Source: Buddleja alternifolia
Lineage: Eukaryota > Streptophyta > Magnoliopsida > Lamiales > Scrophulariaceae
NCBI GenBank assembly: GCA_019426215.1
Contig: CM033402.1
Location: 20,651,104 to 20,715,103, forward strand
Length of the DNA stretch: 64,000 nt
Reading direction: 5' to 3'
Under the pieces are notes generated by a model. The model ran no database searches, had not been told where the DNA came from, and saw only the letters and a list, made by a program, of their open reading frames with translations. Numbering within the stretch: position 1 is the stretch's first letter; each line of letters begins with the position of its first letter. The translations under genes were made by a program, and so were the position numbers. Positions 34,631 through 47,300 of the stretch are shown here, piece after piece.

Positions 34631-36288
34631 TTTCGTTTATCTACAAAAATGCATAATAAACAATCAATAACGGATTTTCAAATAAAGTCCTTATACAATT
34701 TGGTCTTTAATTGTACAAGTCTCCCACTATTTTTCTCAAATCACACCACCCTCTTGATATGATTTGAAGAAACGTTAGTCTCTTTAGTGGGCTTGAGATC
34801 TATTGTCACTTCATCATATGCCCCATTTTCTGAGCTAACACACGATGATTTTGAATAGTAGCCTTACCGGGCCTTCTATCTTTCTAGATAGTTCTCAAGA
34901 TGGTTTTCCTCATCTCCCACATGTGCCCTATTTTCTGAGCTAAAACATGAGGGATGATGTTAGGCTTGACCCATCAAATATCCCATGTATAACCATCAAT
35001 TCCATTGCCCCCATTTTCTGAGCAATGAAACCAACCAATTTCCACGGGGCACCGTAGTGCTTAGTCAACACTCACAGCCTACCTCGGATCCAATCCACCC
35101 CATTTTCCGAGCAAAAGGATTGAACCTTTGGCGGCGTTTCACATGGTGAATACATAAATGATGGAAGGTATGATAATAGAATTTCATTTTTATAATCACA
35201 AAAGCCTAATATTTTCACAGGAGGGAATTATAACATGCTTATTTGGGGGGTCTCATCAGATTTAATTATCTTGTTTTAATTATCTATCCTATGCATGCAT
35301 TACATGACATAATCATCATAGACAGATAAATAAAAACATCCACAAAGCGGTAAAATTGAGGATGAACCACCTCGAGCCCTAACCTAGTAACCCACTTGAG
35401 CCAAAGTGGGTTTGGACATTCTAGAATGTAAAAACTAGCCTAGACTATTATAATGGTATCGCCTCAGCATACAAGTCTTCAAGTCTTGGCTCCGTCTCTT
35501 TGCTCCGTCTTTGATTACATAGAATATCAAAAACTACTAATCTTCTATACGAAAAGGAAAGAGCCAAACCGGCTATTATTTACAACTCTAGAATAATTAC
35601 ATACATAGAAAACCAACACTACGACTAGGCTCGTGGTTCATCCTTTTATCACATAAAACATGCCAAGCAACAAACATACATGTGATAAAGTAAATTTTAC
35701 CCATTCATCATTCAAACTAGATTGCAAATGTCATTGGGATAAGTTCGATATTGATTTCTAAAACCTTTCTCAGAGTTTACAAGTCAAAAAACATCATAGG
35801 TTAGGTCTTTGGGTCACCCACCTCCAGAAAGTACGAAGAAAGGAATTTTTTTTTTGTTTTAACTTTCTGTTGACCACGCCTGGGCGCCGCGTGCAGCGGC
35901 TGTTGCTGTTTGCGATTTTTAAATCAATTTTTCGCACATTCATGATTCTTCCGAGTTTCGATTAACGAATCTGAATTCTTCTAAGGTCTGAGTTTTATTA
36001 CTTGATGATTAAACCTTCGGTTCAACCATCTTGCAACACCCCACAAAGGTGATTTCATAAAACTAGATCAAAACCTTCGAAAACAATCATATACCCAAAT
36101 TTCAGATTTCATGATTTTTAAAACCAATGACTTTTAAACATTAAAATCATAAAAATCAAACAACATCCCAAATCAAAATCAATCCTAGTCTAACAATGAA
36201 CATATTGATTATCATGCTTTCGATTTTACAATTAAAACGTAAAAACAAACATGCATAATCACATAAAAATTCGATCGAGCCAAACCAT
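34631..36288 (-). other. Leader of copia element K with spaced repeats
   Basis: A 1.66-kb non-coding leader lies between primer site and gag. The phrase CCCATTTTCTGAGC (minor variants) occurs four times on the + strand, at about 34,821, 34,926, 35,009 and 35,099. A GC-rich patch lies at 35,870-35,910. No ORF. Confidence 0.7.
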
Positions 36289-36301
36289 GGCTCTGATACC
36301 A
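36289..36301 (-). other. Primer binding site of element K (tRNA-iMet type)
   Basis: The minus strand reads TGGTATCAGAGCC, the exact consensus for initiator methionine tRNA, one base from the LTR end at 36,303. Confidence 0.9.
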
Positions 36302-36302
36302 C

Positions 36303-38380
36303 CGTTGGGTTGGCTCATTCCCTCGGGTGGCTCGTGGCATCGGAAATTAAAATTTTACAAAAGTAAACGTACAACCACCCAAAAACAGGAATATGGAATG
36401 GGTTCGATCGAATTTGATAAGAAGGTAAACGAAATTATACCTTTCGAAAATTTTGTTTCACCTCGAACTTTGGATCTCAGCAACCCTGTGGTGCAAATCG
36501 ACACAATTTCCCTTAGGTGAGAAATTGCCCGCCGTCTTTTCGTATCTCCCGGTTTAGAGTGCTCCAAGTGTCTCACCTCTAAGATGTATCCACACCTCGT
36601 TCAAGTCACCAATCGTCTTGCCTTGCGTGCTAGACAACAAAACGATTCTAAGCTTAACTTAGGCTTGATTATATGAAGGGTAGGAATATTTTCTAAGTCG
36701 TTTAATTCAACACATGAATAGAACGACGTCTTGTTGGAAAGGGAGAAGAAGGTGGCCGATTTTAGAGTCCAGGGAGGGGCAAATTTTTTTAGCAAAAATC
36801 ATCATCATTTTTAGTCTCCTTCTTCTCTTATTTATAGATGAAGATTACCTAGAGTCCAATTAGGAAAAGGAAACTTCATTTCTCCCAAACTCTCTAGTAA
36901 TCCTTATCCTATGAAGACTTGGAGAAGGGGAAAACTCTTTTCCTCCTCCACCACATGTAAAAAATCGCCTCCTTCCCTTATTATCACTCAAGGAATCGGT
37001 CAACACATTCAATTAGACTCTAGGGTTCAATTTTGACTTCTCAATTTAATAATAGGCACAACCCATCAATTAAATACAAGTCAAATTAAATCCAACCAAT
37101 TAATTCCAACATTTATTTATTTAACTTGGGCTCCACCCAATTAAATAAAATACTTGGACTCTACTAGGTCCATTAATTTAAATAATTCTACAAGATTAAT
37201 TAAAAGAGTAAAATTAATTGAATCCTTCAATTAATTTATATTCCATATTAGGAAAGTACTACACTTTCCTAATTTCCTCAATTTCCTCAAAATTGATTAA
37301 TCACATCTATTCAAGCAGTGACTCTCTCGAGTTAGTGTGTGACCCTTTAGACTCGTTTCTATCTAGTAGTAAGTACACCTTCCCACAGTGCTAGTGTACC
37401 TTCCAAAAATGGAAAGTACTATATTAAATCAATCCTTTGATTTAATCAAGCCTCAAATTAGTCACCAAGCTAATTCTCGGCAGTTACAAATCGCGGTTGC
37501 CCACCTAGCATAGGGTCCCAATGACCTAGATAAAACGAAAGTAAAGATACGCCTTTTGCGATCTTGATCCTCGCATAATTAAGATCCCTTTATCTAATCT
37601 CCCGATTGAATCTAGAGCATTCGCTAAGGTCGAAGCTCTACTAATTCAATACTATGTTTCCCACGTTATGTGAAATCGACTTCGACTATCTAAACGAGGA
37701 AACCCTACGCCTCTTTAGATATCATACTTCGGCCGAAAATTCCTTAAGTCGATTCACTATGTAACCATAGGAGATTAACCGACTGGCTAATGTCAGAGAT
37801 AGATTCGTCTTGATTCTCACGTGCCTTACTACGTAAGACGTGCATGTCTGAGTTTGCCCATATTCGATCATCTAAAGTGATCATGTAACAAATCAAGAAC
37901 ATGCGCGGTTACGCATAAGACATCCAATGGAATCTTAGGTCAATAAGGATTACTCTTATACTACCAGACCACTGGAAGTTCCACATTCGACTGGGATTCC
38001 ATTTCAGGAACTTCCATGGGGTTGTTCAGTTCGCCCATTACCACAATGGCAACCCTCATATATGCATTGGCTTTCACCGTGCCAGTATCTATGGAACGAG
38101 ATACACTTCTACCAGAGTATGGATCATATGAGCAAGTCTTTTGGGTTGCATCGATATCCCTTTATCTCGATGAACCCTTTCACGACTTGGAACAATGTTT
38201 AAAGATCACAGCCTTCGAGACATATTCCATCATTGCCACACCAATGTGCAATGATGTCCCATAACTATGTGTGATCCTTTGGGACTTTATTCTAAGCCAA
38301 AGTAAAAACTAATTTAAGAATAAAGACATGCCACACATATAAAAAGAGATTGACTTTATTTATAAGAAAACGATTGTTCA
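36303..38380 (-). repeat. 5' LTR of copia element K
   Basis: About 2.08 kb. On the minus strand it starts TGAACAATCG near 38,380 and ends CCCAACG (decayed CCCAACA) at 36,303. It is related to solo LTR L around 'gaactgaacaacccc'. The right boundary is inferred from the switch to gag coding sequence of element J. The chance frames at 36,251-36,795 and 38,016-38,264 have no family signature. Confidence 0.72.
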
Positions 38381-38383
38381 ACT

Positions 38384-39200
38384 CTAGAGTTACTATTAGT
38401 GGGACTGACTTCAAGAGATGGCAGCAAAAGATGTTGTTCTATCTCCCCACTTTGAACCTGGCGAGGTTCTTGATAGAGGATGCTCCTTATGTCCCGACTG
38501 CGTCGACCGACAACCTACTGAGGGTGGCATATGATGCCTGGCACAAATGTGATTTCCTTTGCAGGAATTACAACCTCAATGGGCTAGATGTTTCACTTTA
38601 TTGCATTTATTTATCAGTTAAGACTACTAAAGACCTCCGGGAAGCATTGGATAAGAAGTATAGAACTGAGGACGCCAAACTAAAGAAGTTTGTCGTCGCA
38701 AAGTTTCTAGACTTCAAGGTGGTGGAATCTAAGTCCATGATGAGTCAAGTCCAAGAGTTTCAGATAATTATTCATAATGTTCATGCTATGGACATAACTC
38801 TGAGTGAATCCTTCCAAGTAGGTTCTATCATTCAGAAATTACCTCCATCATGGAAGGATTTCAAGAACTACTTAAAACACAAGAGAAAGGAGATGAGTCT
38901 GAAAGACTTGGTAGTACGACTCAGAATCGAGGAAGACAACCGAGTTTCTGACAAGAAGCCTCTGATGTAGGTGATGGCAAACATCATTGAGATTCTGGAA
39001 AGCTTAAACTGAAAAAAAGTTCAGGGGGAAATCCAAAGGGAATTCCCAGAAAAAAAAGAAGTGAAAACAAGGTGACGGCTGTTACAATTGTGGTGGGACT
39101 AGACATTCGGCTAGAAACTGCAAAGAGCCCAAGAAAAATAAGTCTCAAGGGCAAGGTTCTGGTCAAAACCAGAACAAATGCAAGAATCAGGTGCAACTAG
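38384..39200 (+). pseudogene. Copia gag with zinc knuckle (element J)
   Basis: A long frame encodes gag nearly from its start: SGTDFKRWQQKMLFYLPTLN, then L-R-E-A-L-D-K-K-Y and LPPSWKDFKNYLKH, the UBN2-type copia gag pattern. After a stop at 38,970 the nucleocapsid knuckle CYNCGGTRHSARNC (C-X2-C-X4-H-X4-C) appears near 39,072-39,115 in another frame. The first residues are missing because element K's LTR abuts here. The product would package element RNA. Confidence 0.87.
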
Positions 39201-39299
39201 CTATTAATAATGTCCTGGGCATCAATTAGATGATCAATGATCTGTCTGATAACCAAGTGCTGATCGTTCTTACTGATTTTGATCTTACTGATGTCGTGT

Positions 39300-40220
39300 T
39301 CGAAGCCAATTTGGTGGACAATCAGAGGGAGTGATTCATTGACACTAGATCTACTCACCTTATCAATTTAGATATGGGGCTTTCTCGTCCTATACCACAA
39401 CTGAATGACGTAGATTGTTTATGGGAAACTCAACCAAGTCCCCGGTGGTCAGAATAGGGAAAGTTATGCTGAAGATGACTTTAGAAAAAGAGCTGACACT
39501 GATTGAAGTTCTACATGTTCCAAAGATTCGCAAGAATTTGGTTTCTGGTTCAGCTTTGGTCAATAATGGGTTCAAGATAGTCTTCGAGGCTGATAGGTTT
39601 TCTTTGACAAAGTGAGCATTTTTTGTAGGAAAAGGCTGCCTTGAGCTGGACCTTTTCAAAATGAATGTAATGAATGTAATCCGCTTTATTGTAACTGAAA
39701 ACGAAGGTAACAAAATTATTGAGAATTCTAATTTGTGGCATGTTAGATTAGGACATGTAAATTATAATACTATTCAAGATTAGTTAACTTGAAATTATTA
39801 CCAACTTTTAAATTTGAAAATGAACACAAATGTAAAATATGTGTTGAAGCAAAACTAGTCAAACAACCGTTTCCTTCTGTGGAAAGAAACACCACAACCT
39901 CTAGAACTTATTCATAGTGACATCTATGATTTAAATTTTGTGCAAACTAGAGGTGGGAAAAAGTATTTCATTACATTAATAGATGATTGCACAAAGTATT
40001 ATTATGTGTATTTACAAAGAAGTAATGACGAAGGGTTGAAGCGTATATACATTAAAAAACCAAAGTTGAAAATTAACTTGGAAAAAGGATAAAAGCTATC
40101 TGAAGTGATAGAGATGGAGAATATGAAGAACTGTTTGATTAATTATGTACCAACTCTATCATTATCCATCAAACGACGGCACCATCTCCGCCTCGATCAA
40201 ATGGTGCTGCTGAAATTAAA
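39300..40220 (+). pseudogene. Copia protease, pre-integrase and integrase start (element J)
   Basis: The protease area (I-D-T-R-S-T-H at 39,340, altered from D-S-G/A) leads to [19 protein letters not shown] (39,505-39,560), the pre-integrase W-H-V-R-L-G-H (39,735) and C-K-I-C-V-E-A, then the integrase core YFITLIDDCTKYYYVYL (about 39,963-40,013). It ends in a S-N-G-A-A-E segment at about 40,210, where LTR fragment H begins. Multiple stops and frameshifts. RT is absent. Confidence 0.8.
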
Positions 40221-40500
40221 GTCATAGGTGTGGTGAAATTAAAGTCTTTGGCCAAAGGAATTATAACTGACTTGTATTGGATACTAAGGGTAGTTTGGTA
40301 ATTTCACATCTATATGATTATATAGTACAGTATCAAGTTATATGAGGTAGAGATTTCATGACTCTTACTTGATCCTGTTGCGTCAGTGCAGAGCTTATAC
40401 GCATACGACAATTATAACTTAAAGATTCGTGATGACGTATTCATCTCACACTTGATTGAGTTTCGGTATAACTTCCCGGGAATGGCTTGGTGATAATTAT

Positions 40501-41990
40501 TGTTAGCTATATACCCTAGATGCCAATGAGGACAAATCGATTGTATAGGGTATCTAATTATGTTGTACTAATTTATCATTAATGAAAGGCATGTATTCTT
40601 TGTTCATATAAAACTTCATGCCATTAATAAGTATTGAACAATTAGTCCATGTGTATCAAGGTTGATCTTCACCCTTTATGGAATATAGAAGTGGCCAGGG
40701 GAGAGTCTGACACCTGATCACTTAAAAGGGTTCACAAGTTAAGGAATCTTAATTGGGCATTAAGATTCGACTTGTATGATACATGCTCCGACAAAGAGTG
40801 CCAGTCAAACACTATGGGATAGTGAGAGCACATGTCATAGATATACCAATGGAAATTGATAAATTTGAACAGGCTTGTAGTAATCCAATCACATGGGTAT
40901 TTACTCAGTGATTGTCAATGATTGGATTACTGATAATAAGAGTATGCGTGATCCTTAGACCTGGGGGGTCATGATCAATGTACTTGTGCAGTTAAATTTG
41001 TTACTAGAGTAGTTAGGCCCAAATTACCCTTTGTTGGGGCCGACCTCGAAGTGCGATCTCAATGAGTCAAGTAGCACTTGTGAAGTGATCTCCAAGATGG
41101 GATTTAATGTCTCGATAGTAAACGAGAAAGTATCCTGTGCGGTCATAGGCAAATGAAAGTATAAGTCTTTGGTCCAAGCAATGAAACTAACTCATGTAAG
41201 ACATGGAGGGTAGTTTGGTAATTTCATTATGCTATGTTCTAATGCATAGTATCAAGTATTGTGAGTTTGACATAAACCATGACTCTCACTTGATCGGGAT
41301 ACGTCAGTGAAGGGCTTATACTCATACGTTAATTATGATCTAGAGGTTCGTAAATGATGCAATGATTTCGTACTCGATTAGGGTTACGATGTGAGTCCAC
41401 AGGACTGGCTAGGCGACACTCATATCCTTTAGTATCCTCTCATTGCCAATCGAGATAAACCTAAAGAGTGGCGCTATAAGAAATAAGCTAGATATCATTT
41501 TGTGTAAATAATTTATCTTTTAGAAAAAAAAATTCAAATGGACGGATTGATTTAATTGATAAATCAATAATTCAAATATTTAATTTGATTAAATTATTTG
41601 AATTTAATTAATTAATTGAAATTAATTAATTATATATATATATACATATACATATACATTTGAATTGGGTTTGAATTAAATATATGTATTAAAAGATGGA
41701 CCAAGTTGACTGGGCCAACTTAGCCCACCATAGGTGTCCACCATGGGCCTAGGAGGCGCCCCACACAGGTTTAGGGTATGAGCTTTTGAAGGCTTGTTTC
41801 GCGTGAAGCTTTAGAGACAGGAATTCAACAAGATTTACTGTTAGGCGAATTGCGGAATAACGAATCGATAAGGTATTTGATTTCGTTTGATTTTGTAAAA
41901 CCTTGAAAATCATCAAATCCACGTTAAAGTGATTCGACTCTAGGAATCCTTTTTATTTCCGCTGCTTTTTCGTTCATAGGATTCCTCACA
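40501..41990 (+). mobile_element. Solo LTR G (copia, family of element C)
   Basis: A 1,490-bp unit starts TGTTAGCTATATACCC and ends GATTCCTCACA. It is collinear with the LTRs of element C in the opposite orientation. The flanks ATTAT and ACTAT form a 5-bp duplication with one mismatch. It lies inside the related LTR fragment H. Confidence 0.85.
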
Positions 41991-42044
41991 ACTATATCCT
42001 TGGAATCCTCCCAATGCCAATCACTAGTACAGAAAAGACCTGTT

Positions 42045-42390
42045 ACAGCGCACATTTTACAGCGGTTTTTGGAAAACCGCTGAACGGAGAGACTTATTAC
42101 AGCGGTTTATAAGTGAACCGTTATAATGGATATTAACCGGGAACCTATTACAGCGGTTCGATAAAAAACCGCTATTATAGCGCGAACAGAAAAAAAAAAA
42201 AAAAAATTTTTTTTTTAAAGCGGTTCGGGAATGAACCGCTATAATCGGTTTAACCAATTATAGCGGTTCATTCCCGCACCGCTATAACTCGTAGACCGGT
42301 TTATACCAGTTATAGCGGTTCGGGAATGAACCGCTATAATTGGTAAACCGGTTATAGCGGTTCGTTCCCGAACCGCTATAACACGTAATT
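42045..42390. repeat. 5' subterminal palindrome array of the CACTA element
   Basis: About seven inverted pairs of (T/A)TA(C/T)AGCGGTT and its complement, for example AGCGGTTCGGGAATGAACCGCT at 42,219-42,240 and again near 42,314-42,335. They are separated by short non-conserved spacers and an A/T homopolymer block. In En/Spm such motifs bind the element's own TNPA-type protein. Confidence 0.88.
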
Positions 42391-42429
42391 AAAAAAAAAA
42401 AAAAATTTCCCTCCCTTTTTTCCCCCCAA

Positions 42430-42827
42430 AAACCGAGCTCTCCCCCTCATTTCTCTCTACTATCTCTCACTCTCTACTCTACTCTCTCTCTCTACTCTAC
42501 TATCTCTCTCACTCTCTACTCTACTCTCTCTCTCTACTCTACTATCTCTCTCACTCTCCACCACCGCCCCCGCCATTGTCTCCACCACCGCCGCCGCCGC
42601 CGCCGCCCCATTTGATTTTTCTCTATCTCTCTACTCGATCTCTCTCCCTATACTCTACTCTCTCTCTCTATACTCTCTCTCTCACTCTCAAGCTACCTAA
42701 ACCGCCCCCGTCCCGTCGCCACCACCACCCGAAACCGCCGCCGCCCGAGCAGCCGCCGCCGCCGCCGCCGCCGCCGCCGCGCCGCCGCCGCGCCGTGACC
42801 CACCACTCTCCTCCTCTCTCTTTATAG
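42430..42827. repeat. CT-rich minisatellite and CCG repeat
   Basis: 42,455-42,560 holds tandem 'ctctactctactatctctct' units of about 44 bp; 42,560-42,800 is dominated by CCG/CCGCCG runs. The proline-rich frame at 42,576-42,827 is a product of the CCG repeat. The position just inside the transposon end, before the transposase, fits a 5' UTR or promoter region, possibly captured from a host gene. Confidence 0.75.
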
Positions 42828-43054
42828 GTATATATATATATGTTTATATATGTTATGTTATATATATATATATTATGTATATATTAAATTTAGGTTATGT
42901 GTTAATTTCTTGTTTGTTATATATTAATGTTATGTTAATTCTGATTTTGTGATGTATATAATGTAGGTTATATGTTAATTTGTTAATTATTGTTATATAT
43001 ATCATGTTATGTTAATTGGGGTTTTATAAATTATATAGTGGATTTTTGTTATTA

Positions 43055-43795
43055 TGTTGTAGTTGATTTTTTACTAACTTTGAATGCAAATCTGATTTGT
43101 TCTAGGCATCTCATGAGTATGTTCGATATATGTATGTATATCCCTATGTGTCTAGTTTCATATGAATAAAACGGTTCATGAATCGGAGCTTTCCACAATG
43201 AGTTATGAATTTTCTCGTGAAGACGCGCACAGCTGTTTTGAAAATTGACAGATTTTTCTCTAACTTTGAATACAAATCTGCTTTTTTCTAGACATTTACT
43301 GAGTATGTGAGATATATGTGTGGATAGCCCTATGTGTCTAGTTTCATATGAATAAAACGGTTCATGAATCGGAGCTTTCCACAATGAGTTATGAATTTTC
43401 TCGTGAAGACGCGCACAGCTGTAATTGACAGATTTTTCTCTAACTTTGAATACAAATCTGCTTTTCTCTAGACATCTACTGAGTATGTGAGATATATGTG
43501 TGGATAGCCCTATGTGTCTAGTTTCATATGAAGAAAACGGTTCATGAATCGGAGCTTTCCACAATGAGTTATGAATTTTCTCGTGAAGACGCGCACAGCT
43601 GTTTTGAAAATTGACAGATTTTTCTCTAACTTTGAATACAAATCTGCTTTTTTCTAGACATCTACTGAGTATGTGAGATATATGTGTGGATAGCCCTATG
43701 TGTCTAGTTTCATAGGAAGAAAACGGTTCATGAATCCGAGCTTTCTACAATTATTTATGAATTTTCTCGTGAAGACGCGCACAGCTTTCTGCACA
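43055..43795. repeat. 186-bp tandem repeat, four units, inside the CACTA element
   Basis: The marker 'acggttcatgaatc' recurs at 43,171, 43,357, 43,537 and 43,723 (spacings 186, 180 and 186). Units share 'aatttt..ctcgtgaagacgcgcacagct'. The third spacing lost 6 bp. The 170-codon minus-strand frame (43,052-43,564) simply reads the repeat; I do not call it a gene. Sequence between 43,800 and 44,304 is non-coding. Confidence 0.9.
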
Positions 43796-44304
43796 ACCGA
43801 GAAGCTCCAAAAACTTTATATCGTGATGCTTTAATTTATTTGTAGTTTTATGTGCTTTTGGATCCAATTGGTGATCAATATTTATAATATGATGCTTTAT
43901 TTGTAGTTTTTTATGTGATCTATGTGATCCAACTGGTGATCAATATTTGTAGTTGTTCCCCTGGAAATATGATGTTTTATGTGATCCAACTGGTGATCAA
44001 TATTTTTGTATCGTTTTGTGTTCGTTGTGGGTGAAAGATTAGAGTGTTGGGTTTGTTGTGGTTGAAATTGGTAGTATTTTTTGCGTCGTTTCCCTGTTGA
44101 GATTTTAGCGGATCGTAAGATTCGACTTCTGTTGGTTACAACCCACTGAGAAGATTAAGTCGAGAACTTGGTAGAAATATTTGCGTCGTTACTCTGCCGA
44201 ATTTTTTATAGAATAATGCGAAATAAATTAAAAATAAATTTATTTAATTAATTTAACTATCAACTGATGTTAAAATTATTTAATTTAATTAATTGAGAAT
44301 TTAG

Positions 44305-47300
44305 ATGGATCGAAGTTGGATTGTAGCGGATCGTATGTCGGAGCAATATGGGAAAGGGGTGAAAGAATTCATCGACTTTGCGGTTGAGCATGCATCGGAT
44401 CCGACTAGGATTAGTTGTCCATGTTTACGTTGTTGTTTTGGAAAGAGAATTAGTCCACCTGACTTGGAAGATCATTTGGTGTGTAATGGAATTGATAAAA
44501 GCTACACACGATGGACAAGACACGGTGAAAGCAGTGCCACCTCAGCTGATTTGGGTGATACATCATATCGATCAGTAGATTTTGACATGGATGATTATGA
44601 GCCTGATCGTTTGGAGGAGATGACCAATGTGATCGAGGAGGATTTGCGAAATTGTCCCAAGATGTTCGATAATTTGACAAGTGATTCAAAGACACCCCTG
44701 TATAGTGGTAGTAATTTCACAAGATTGAAAGCAGTCCTAAACCTCTACAAGTTAAAAGCTAACAATGGGTGGAGTGATAAGAGTTTCACAGACTTACTTG
44801 GTCTATTAAAAAGTATGTTACCCGATGATAATGTGTTACCTAATCGTACTTATGAGGCTAAGAAGATGTTAACTGCAATTGGCATGGGATATGAGAGGAT
44901 ACATGCTTGTTTCAATGATTGCATCTTGTTTAGAAAGGACTATGCATCATTGACGGTGTGTCCCAAATGTGGCACCTCACGGTACAAGAAGAATGGATCT
45001 GCTCCTGTCAAAACAGCATGGTATTTGCCCATAATACCTAGATTTAGACGCATGTACAGTAGTGAAGCGTTTGCCAAGGACTTGACATGGTATGCTGATA
45101 GAAGGCTTGAACAAGGGATTGAAGATAACAAGATTAGACATCCTTCAGATTCTCCTCAATGGAAAAAGATCGATAATGATTTCCCTGAATTTAGGGAAGA
45201 ACCAAGAAATTTACGCCTTGTATTGGCTACAGATGGAATGAACCCACATGGCTTGCAAAGTAGCTCACATAGTACATGGCCGGTGATTTTGATGATCTAC
45301 AACCTACCCCCTTCGCGATGCATGAAGCGAGAGCATATTATGATGCCTATACTAATTTCCGGGCCGAAACAACCTGGAAATGATATAGATGTCTACTTGG
45401 CCCCTTTAATTGAGGATTTGAAAGAGTTGTGGGAGACCGGTATTAAAGTGTATGATGGGTTTAGAAAAGAGAGCTTCAATCTTAGAGTTATGTTGTTTGG
45501 TACAATCAATGATTTTCCAGCAAGAGCTAATCTCGAGGGATATGGTGTACATGGGCAATGTGCATGCCCCATATGTGTCAAGAGTACAGATCAATATAGA
45601 CTCCCACACTCTCAGAAATATGCATTCCAAGGGCATCGAAGATGGTTGAATCGAGAACATCGATATCGTCGGTGGAAGAAAGCTTTCAATGGGAGCATAG
45701 AAGAATGTCGAGCTCCTAAGTGTTTGACCGGTGAAGAGGTGTTTGAGAATGTAAAAGACTTGGATATCAAGTTCGGAAAGACTTTTGCAGGCGGCCTTGC
45801 AAAAACTGGGTGGAAAAAAAAGGTCAATTTTTTTTGATTTGCCGTATTGGAAATCTTTACATGTTAGACATTTTCTTGATATAATGCATATTGAGAAAAA
45901 TGTATTTGATAGTGTCATTGGTACTCTTCTAAATGTGCCCGGCAAGACAAAAGATGGAGTAAAGGCAAGGTTGGACTTAGTTGAAATGAAGATAAGAGGT
46001 AAATTGGCACCAACAATGAAGGGAAAACGTACTTATTTACCTCCAGCAGCTCACACGCTATCTAGAAAAGAAAAAATTGCATTATGTGAGTTTCTTTGTG
46101 GAGTGAAAGTTCCCGAAGGGTATTCTTCGAACATTAGCAGTCTTGTATCAATGAAGGACTTGAAGCTAAAGCATATGAAGACTCATGATTGTCATGTAAT
46201 CATGGATCATTTGCTGCCAATTGCTTTACGGGCCATTCTGCCAAAAAAAGTGAGAGAAACGATAACTAGATTGTGTTTCTTCTTCAAAGCAATGTGGAGC
46301 AAGGTGTTTGATCCTGAACAATTGCCTGCACTTCAGAAACAACTTGTCCTCACTTTGTGTGAGCTTGAGATGTATTTCCCACCCGCGTTTTTTGATATAA
46401 TGACTCACCTACCTATTCACTTGGTTAGAGAGACACAACTTTGTGGACCAGCTTTTATGAGATCTATGTATCCGGCTGAGCGTTATATGAAGGTATTGAA
46501 AGGCTATGTGAAAAATCGTAGCCGGCCGGAAGGTTGCATTGTTGAGCGGTACATAGTTGATGAAGCTATTACATTTTGCACAGAATATCTGAATGATTCT
46601 AATGTTGCAGAGCTTCAAAAGTCTCCTGTTGTGGGGGGAGGGGGAACAGAAGGAGAAAGCGTAATTGGAAAGCAATCAGTGAGTGTTCCTAGCACACAAA
46701 AGGATCAGGCACACCTATATGTGCTCCACAACACCGATGAGGTTGAGCCATATGTCGAAGAGCACAAGGACCAACTTAGGAGAATAAATTCAAGTAAAAA
46801 TGAAAGTTGGATTTCAAGAGAACATAACAAGAGTTTTATCGATTGGTTCCGAAAGTGTATTCAAGAGAAACAAAATGATAATTCACTTTCAGTTACAGAT
46901 AAATTGGCACGGTTGTCGGTGGGCCCGGGCAGATTCGTATTTTGTCATTCGGGTTATCGTATAAATGGTGTCACATTTTATACAAAAGACCAAGATGAAC
47001 GGAGTACAATGCAGAATAGTGGGGTGAGTCTTGTAGCTGAAGCAATGCATATCTCAAGTGCGAAAGATAATAGCCCTATCTATGCCACTTTACCATATTA
47101 TGGGGTGATTGAACGTATATGGGAGTTGGATTACAGTTGGTTTCGGGTGCCTGTATTTGGGTGTAGGTGGGTTGACCATAAAAATGGTGTCGATGATAGT
47201 GAAATAGGTTTTACTCGAGTAGACCTTGAAAAGGTGGGATACAAAGATGAACCTTTCATTTTGGCATCTCAAGCTAAACAAGTGTTTTTTGTCACCGATC

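Noticed and set aside
42576..42827. Open frame for a proline/arginine-rich 83-residue protein
   Set aside because: It is produced by CCG and CT simple repeats; no domain, and it sits in the non-coding 5' part of the CACTA element.
43052..43564. 170-codon minus-strand open frame with three internal repeats
   Set aside because: It only reads the 186-bp tandem repeat; spacings that are multiples of three keep one frame open. No start context or family signature.
45406..45945. 179-codon minus-strand open frame opposite the transposase
   Set aside because: It is antisense to conserved TNP2 sequence and has no signature of its own.
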